Below, in pieces: positions 14,154 to 17,505 of a stretch of 17,505 nt of DNA. The notes beneath the pieces were generated by a model. That model was not told the origin of the DNA. It worked only from the letters and a program-made list of their open reading frames with translations, and ran no database searches. A program made the translations under genes and the position numbers. The stretch's first letter is position 1; every line of letters starts with the position of its first letter. The stretch spans positions 1-17,505 of the forward strand of contig CAJWIW010000014.1 in assembly GCA_913041865.1 (NCBI GenBank), read 5' to 3'. This stretch comes from an uncultured Gammaproteobacteria bacterium. GTDB lineage: Bacteria > Pseudomonadota > Gammaproteobacteria > GCA-002705445 > GCA-002716945.

Positions 14154-14812
14154 TGAAGCGACTAGTTGTTCTAGATACCGAAACTACTGGTTTAGATGTG
14201 AATGATGGACATCGGATAATCGAGATAGGTTGTGTGGAGATAATAGATAGGAATATTACCTCGAATAGTTTTCATAAATACATAAACCCAAAAAGATCAA
14301 TTGATGAAGGCGCGCAAAATGTTCATGGAATTAGCAATAAGATGTTGGAAGATAAACCAGAATTCAACCAAATTGCTGATGAATTCCTAGAGTTTATTCA
14401 GAACTCCACATTGGTGATTCATAATGCGCCATTTGATCTTGGTTTTTTATCATCCGAGTTAGTATATAGTGGAAAAGAAACTAACTATTTTGAATTAAAC
14501 CATGAGGTTTTAGATACTCTCACAATATCGAGAAAACAATATCCAGGTAAACGAAATTCACTAGATGCATTATGCACTAGATTAGAGGTTGATAATACTG
14601 AGAGAAATTTTCACGGAGCATTATTAGACGCAAATTTATTAGCTAATGTGTATCTAAAGATGACGAGAGGACAAACGTCACTTGCGATGAATCATACAGT
14701 AGAAGACTCTGGCTTATCTGATTCTGATCAGGAAATGCCTCATAGAGATCAGATTATTATCAAAGCTGATAATGAAGAATTAGAAGCTCATAAGAATTAC
14801 TTTAAGAACTAG
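14153..14812 (+). CDS. dnaQ: DNA polymerase III epsilon subunit (3'-5' proofreading exonuclease)
   Basis: Proofreading subunit of the replicative polymerase core. It has 219 residues against 243 in E. coli. Exonuclease motifs are complete: Exo I Asp8 and Glu10 in LDTETTG, Exo II Asp95 in HNAPFDLGFL, and Exo III with His154 and Asp159 in FHGALLDA. The glutamine/threonine stretch MTRGQTSLA (170-178) and a final ADNEELEAHKNYF segment (about 205-217) resemble the E. coli C-terminal tail (MTGGQTS, then ATDEEIAAH) that contacts the alpha subunit. The tail is shortened, but the contact region seems retained. Head-to-tail rnhA-dnaQ with one shared base is unlike the divergent pair in E. coli. Its 3' end overlaps convergent smpB by 11 bases. 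Confidence 0.94.
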   Translation: MKRLVVLDTETTGLDVNDGHRIIEIGCVEIIDRNITSNSFHKYINPKRSIDEGAQNVHGISNKMLEDKPEFNQIADEFLEFIQNSTLVIHNAPFDLGFLSSELVYSGKETNYFELNHEVLDTLTISRKQYPGKRNSLDALCTRLEVDNTERNFHGALLDANLLANVYLKMTRGQTSLAMNHTVEDSGLSDSDQEMPHRDQIIIKADNEELEAHKNYFKN

Positions 14813-15257
14813 AATTTGACTTTATAAGTCTCTGTTTTTTTCGATTCCATTCTTTTGTTTTAATATCATGTCTTTTATCCACTAATTTTTTACCTTTACC
14901 AACCGCTATTTCTATTTTAATGAGCGATTTCTTTGTATAGATTTTGGTGGGAATGATCGTAAGCCCATTAATTTTGACTTCATTTGTAATTTGCTGAATT
15001 TCTTTTTTAGATAGTAGTAGCTTTCTTTTTCTGGTTGGGTTCAAGTTGTCTGAGTTAGTATACATTGGTAGTATCTTGAGATGAGCGTTTATTAAAAAAA
15101 TTTCGTGGTTAATGATGCTAACATAACTCTCGCTGATTTGGCCATGTCCTGCTTTAATACTTTTGACTTCCCATCCCTCAAGAGCTATTCCTGCTTCAAT
15201 TTTCTTAACAAGTGTATATCTAAATGCTGCTTTTTTATTACTACACAATATATTCAT
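14802..15257 (-). CDS. smpB: SsrA-binding protein SmpB
   Basis: Partner of tmRNA in trans-translation, which rescues stalled ribosomes. I place the start at the ATG complementary to 15255-15257, giving 151 residues that begin MNILCSNKKAAFRY, close to usual SmpB lengths. A longer frame starts at 15293, but its extra 12 residues match nothing in the family and that DNA holds a likely promoter. Family motifs are IEAGIALEGWEVKSIKAG, ISESYV, NPTRKRKLLL and the C-terminal KGKKLVDKRHDIKTKEW, the basic tail that enters the mRNA channel. It overlaps dnaQ by 11 bases at its 3' end. The tmRNA gene is not in this window. Confidence 0.94.
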   Translation of the reverse strand: MNILCSNKKAAFRYTLVKKIEAGIALEGWEVKSIKAGHGQISESYVSIINHEIFLINAHLKILPMYTNSDNLNPTRKRKLLLSKKEIQQITNEVKINGLTIIPTKIYTKKSLIKIEIAVGKGKKLVDKRHDIKTKEWNRKKQRLIKSNSSS

Positions 15258-15272
15258 AATATTACAACATAA

Positions 15273-15300
15273 TGTATAATATAATTGTATCATGTTTCAA
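15273..15300 (-). promoter_or_regulatory. Putative smpB promoter
   Basis: On the minus strand TTGAAA (complement of 15295-15300) and TATACA (complement of 15273-15278) are separated by 16 bases, a fair sigma70 match. Transcription would start near 15266, nine bases before the chosen smpB ATG. This supports the shorter smpB start and means the region is shared with the divergent transporter promoter. Confidence 0.4.
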
Positions 15301-15307
15301 TTAGGAG
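15280..15307 (+). promoter_or_regulatory. Putative transporter -10 box and ribosome-binding site
   Basis: TATAAT occurs twice in overlap (15275-15280 and 15280-15285). From the second, transcription would begin near 15292. TAGGAG at 15302-15307 is a good Shine-Dalgarno and is followed nine bases later by ATT 15317, the proposed start of the transporter. No good -35 box is seen, so the promoter part is tentative. The ribosome-binding site is the stronger element because it decides the start. Confidence 0.45.
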
Positions 15308-15316
15308 TTTACAAAT

Positions 15317-16747
15317 ATTAACAAAGGAAGAAAATCCATTCATGGCGAATGGTCCTCTAAATTAATTTTCATTTTTGCTGCTACTGGATCTGCAGTTGGT
15401 CTTGGCAATATCTGGAAATTTCCTTGGATGACTAGCGAGAATGGAGGTGGAGCATTTGTACTGATATATATACTCAGTGTTATTGTAATAGCTTTGCCAA
15501 TAATGATTGCAGAAGTCTTTATAGGGAGACATGGAAAGCAAAATCCTGTAGATAGTCTAAAATTTGCTGCTAATGAGTCTAGTAGTTTTAACTTCCTTGA
15601 AGTTGATAACGACTTAAACAGAATAAGATCAAAAAAACAATCATACTCGAACTCAGACGACTATAGTAATTGGCAGTTAGTCGGATGGGCTGGTATCATA
15701 GCAGGTATACTTATTTTATCCTTTTATAGTGTCATTGCTGGATGGACTATTTCTTATATTTTTAAGGCCGCTTCTGGAGTTTTTAATTCTATTTCACCAG
15801 AACAATCAAAAAGTATTTTTGATAATTTAGTATCTGACCCTGAGAAGTTACTTGCATGGCATACAATCTTTATGTTTCTAACTGGATATATTGTAGCCAA
15901 GGGTGTGAAAGGAGGCTTAGAGAAAGCAGTGAAAATTCTGATTCCTGGCTTATTTATCCTATTATTAGGTCTTGCTATTTATTCTTTTAATCTCGATGGC
16001 TTCCAGGATGGACTTAAATATATGTTTATTCCAGATCTTGAAAAGATAAAGCCCGATGTAATTCTGAGCGCAATGGGTATGGCTTTTTTCTCATTAAGTA
16101 TTGGAATGGGCTCGCTTATGATTTATGGGTCGTACTTAGCAAAAGAATCCTCCATAACAGAAGTAACTTCTGTTGTTGCTTTCGCGGACACATTTGTAGC
16201 AATTCTCGCCGGAATAATCATTTTTCCAATGGTTTTTACATTTAATCTTGATCCATCCTCAGCTGGACCAGGGTTGATATTTCAAACTTTACCTCTTGCG
16301 TTTGGCGCTATGCCTTATGGGGAGATAGTCGCAACTTTGTTTTTTGTTTTACTTTTTTTTGCAGCTATCACATCATCAATTTCTCTTATTGAGCCTGCCA
16401 TAAGCTTCTTGATAGAACAATACTCGTTCAGCCGCGCAGAAGCAACTGTTCGTCTAAGTTTTCTTACTTGGTTTATTGGCCTTGGAACATTATTATCCTT
16501 TAATTACATTTCAGATATTACTTTTTTTGGAATGACATTTTTCGATCTCCTTGATAGCTTTACATCAAAGGTAATGTTGCCATTGGGAGGACTGTTAATG
16601 GCAATTTTTGTTGGTTTCATTGTTAAAAGGAAAATAGTTATCGATGAATTAGATATGAATCAAACTTTATTTAACTTTTGGCGATTTATTATTAGATTTA
16701 TAGCACCGGTAGCTGTCACTCTCATTTTTATCAATGGCTTTGTATAA
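15317..16747 (+). CDS. Sodium-dependent transporter of the neurotransmitter:sodium symporter (SNF/NSS) family
   Basis: Inner-membrane Na+-coupled transporter, probably for an amino acid or similar solute, with a LeuT-type fold. The first in-frame ATG is at 15428, but it would delete helix 1. Reading upstream gives IHGEWSSKLIFIFAATGSA and VGLGNIWKFPW, the conserved family N-terminus and unwound TM1 Na+/substrate site (Asn31 equals LeuT Asn27). The frame is closed by TAG at 15302 and has no ATG, GTG or TTG before 15428. The best start is therefore ATT 15317 (MNKGRKSIHGEW, nine bases after TAGGAG), giving 476 residues. ENGGGAFVLIY, NPVDSLKFAA and WQLVGWAGIIAG follow in family order, with about 11-12 hydrophobic helices. 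The substrate cannot be told. It is divergent from smpB, and its stop shares one base with the next ATG. Confidence 0.88.
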   Translation: MNKGRKSIHGEWSSKLIFIFAATGSAVGLGNIWKFPWMTSENGGGAFVLIYILSVIVIALPIMIAEVFIGRHGKQNPVDSLKFAANESSSFNFLEVDNDLNRIRSKKQSYSNSDDYSNWQLVGWAGIIAGILILSFYSVIAGWTISYIFKAASGVFNSISPEQSKSIFDNLVSDPEKLLAWHTIFMFLTGYIVAKGVKGGLEKAVKILIPGLFILLLGLAIYSFNLDGFQDGLKYMFIPDLEKIKPDVILSAMGMAFFSLSIGMGSLMIYGSYLAKESSITEVTSVVAFADTFVAILAGIIIFPMVFTFNLDPSSAGPGLIFQTLPLAFGAMPYGEIVATLFFVLLFFAAITSSISLIEPAISFLIEQYSFSRAEATVRLSFLTWFIGLGTLLSFNYISDITFFGMTFFDLLDSFTSKVMLPLGGLLMAIFVGFIVKRKIVIDELDMNQTLFNFWRFIIRFIAPVAVTLIFINGFV

Positions 16748-17505
16748 TGAATGTAGTAAATCAATCAGAAGATATTAATGTAGATGTCTCACTCATATTT
16801 GATTTAATCAATAATGTCGATATCTACCTTGATCTGAAAGGGTCTCTTGAAAGGTTACTCCTCGATCTTACGCTTCAAAATGGGGAAGAGAAGATTGCCG
16901 AAATGCAACTTAAAGTCCCAACGCAAGATGGTGTACCATCTTGTTCGCAACCAGTTTATGGGGAGATGCTTGTTTCTGAGACTTCCTTGTCTAAGTTGAG
17001 CAATTCTGTGCCTGTTGTACCCGATGTAGACTTGATAGCCACAAGTGCACTCTATGTTCACGGTACCGTTTGCGAGCCGAAGGTTCGATTTGTCGGGCAA
17101 GGAGATGTTTTAGTTGGAGCACAGGGTGAACGGTTTCGATGGGATATGGATTTACATCATGATGAAGATGTATTGCATGGTAAGATTCAAGTTAGAGATG
17201 GTGTTAAACCTGTTGTGATTGGTACATTAGACGGTAAGACTGGGTTGTCCGAACTATTAGAAGGTGATTCTGAAGTCGAGTTGTTTGAATCAATGGTACT
17301 CGATGCAAAAGTAGAAGATGTATACCTACAACGCTTGGGGCGTTTGGTGGGGTTTCCCGATTTGGGGAAAGGACCTGTCGACGGGTTTGTTACCGTAGAT
17401 GTAACCCCGAATGATTGGTTGTTGGATGCTGAACTTAAGTTTCCAAAAACTCGATTGGCCAAGCATAGATTGAGCACGGATAGTGGCATTATGGTTTCAG
17501 CAACG
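16747..17505 (+). CDS. Chimeric open frame: RatA-like N-terminus joined to a TamB/AsmA-like segment (runs off window)
   Basis: An uninterrupted frame of 253 codons starts at ATG 16747, within the transporter stop (TAATG), and is still open at the right edge. Residues 1 to about 28 (MNVVNQSEDINVDV, then SLIFDLINNVDIYLD) fit the start of RatA/START-family proteins (pattern xINRSxxVxxSxxxMFxLVNDVxxYPxF). RatA is a gene often found beside smpB and transporters of this family. From about residue 30 the RatA pattern stops. The rest is strand-rich and glycine/aspartate-rich, with phrases such as ALYVHGTVCEPKVRFVGQGD and LGRLVGFPDLGKGPVDGF, resembling the repeat middle of TamB or AsmA-like envelope proteins. 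No RatA continuation or TamB N-terminal signal anchor is present. G+C rises at the same place. I read it as an in-frame junction of two unrelated genes, by assembly or by recombination. Confidence 0.55.
   Translation, partial: MNVVNQSEDINVDVSLIFDLINNVDIYLDLKGSLERLLLDLTLQNGEEKIAEMQLKVPTQDGVPSCSQPVYGEMLVSETSLSKLSNSVPVVPDVDLIATSALYVHGTVCEPKVRFVGQGDVLVGAQGERFRWDMDLHHDEDVLHGKIQVRDGVKPVVIGTLDGKTGLSELLEGDSEVELFESMVLDAKVEDVYLQRLGRLVGFPDLGKGPVDGFVTVDVTPNDWLLDAELKFPKTRLAKHRLSTDSGIMVSAT

Noticed and set aside
13713..14812. Loss of the DnaQ alpha-binding tail because the protein is short (219 residues)
   Set aside because: The MTRGQTSLA segment and a late DNEELEAH segment resemble the E. coli tail, so the contact region seems present though shortened.
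15258..15293. Longer SmpB start adding 12 residues
   Set aside because: The extra residues (MIQLYYTLCCNI) do not resemble SmpB N-termini, and the DNA contains a likely promoter for smpB itself.
15342..15365. ATG-started eight-codon frame (MANGPLN) after AAAGGAAG, as the transporter start with a frameshift
   Set aside because: The frame that contains ATT 15317 encodes the conserved HGEWSS motif right through this place, so a frameshift would destroy a good match rather than restore one. I keep it only as an alternative if reads show an indel.
16855..17489. Minus-strand frames of 81 and 100 codons opposite the last gene
   Set aside because: The plus frame is open for all 253 codons with a TamB/AsmA-like pattern. 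The antisense frames are low-complexity Ser/Asn/Pro-rich shadows.
1..17505. CRISPR array, tRNA/rRNA genes, insertion sequences, phage or defence genes
   Set aside because: No regularly spaced repeats, no transposase or integrase motifs and no RNA-gene signatures were seen. Nearly all DNA is occupied by housekeeping genes.

Overview
The window looks like a gene-dense, AT-rich chromosome segment from a streamlined gammaproteobacterium. Three things support this. The gene order mltD / methyltransferase / rnhA / dnaQ matches the E. coli mltD-gloB-yafS-rnhA-dnaQ locus without gloB. The set msbA-lpxK-kdsB is an LPS (outer-membrane lipopolysaccharide) locus, so the cell is Gram-negative. YgfZ, SdhE, MltD and SmpB are of gammaproteobacterial type. 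Genes mostly overlap by 1-8 bases, and all three convergent gene pairs touch or overlap. The lineage cannot be fixed from the sequence alone; marine SAR86- or SUP05-like groups are only an analogy.

Layout: (1) 1-193, the start of a DUF2062 membrane protein on the minus strand. (2) 290-4726, a tightly overlapping plus-strand run msbA-lpxK-kdsB-mdh (lipid A flipping, lipid A 4'-kinase, CMP-Kdo synthesis, malate dehydrogenase). (3) 4721-5605, ygfZ on the minus strand. (4) 5761-9447, the succinate dehydrogenase operon. A 47-residue SdhAF4/DUF1674 gene comes first, then sdhC-sdhD-sdhA-sdhB, and sdhE comes last. (5) 9444-11429, pdxJ-acpS-cysM, coupled by overlaps to sdhE. (6) 11430-12935, the lipoprotein lytic transglycosylase MltD on the minus strand. 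(7) 12988-14812, YafS-like methyltransferase-rnhA-dnaQ. (8) 14802-15257, smpB on the minus strand. (9) 15317-16747, a sodium:neurotransmitter-symporter-family transporter that seems to use a rare ATT start. (10) 16747-17505, an open frame whose first ~27-30 residues look like RatA but which then switches, in frame, to a higher-GC TamB/AsmA-like segment.

How the genes work together: the centre of the window is a respiratory and TCA block. Mdh and succinate dehydrogenase are adjacent TCA enzymes. The SDH structural genes are bracketed by two SdhA-maturation factors (SdhAF4 and SdhE) and lie next to YgfZ, a factor for iron-sulfur proteins. The SDH subunits and SdhAF4 look like the alphaproteobacterial/mitochondrial type, while the flanks look gammaproteobacterial, which suggests a transferred cassette.

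The points most worth checking are the composition and homology break at about 16825-16860 (assembly chimera or recombination joint), the ATT start of the transporter, and the SdhAF4-sdhCDAB-sdhE arrangement. I found no convincing new defence, mobile or RNA system, no CRISPR array, no tRNA or rRNA, and no insertion sequence.
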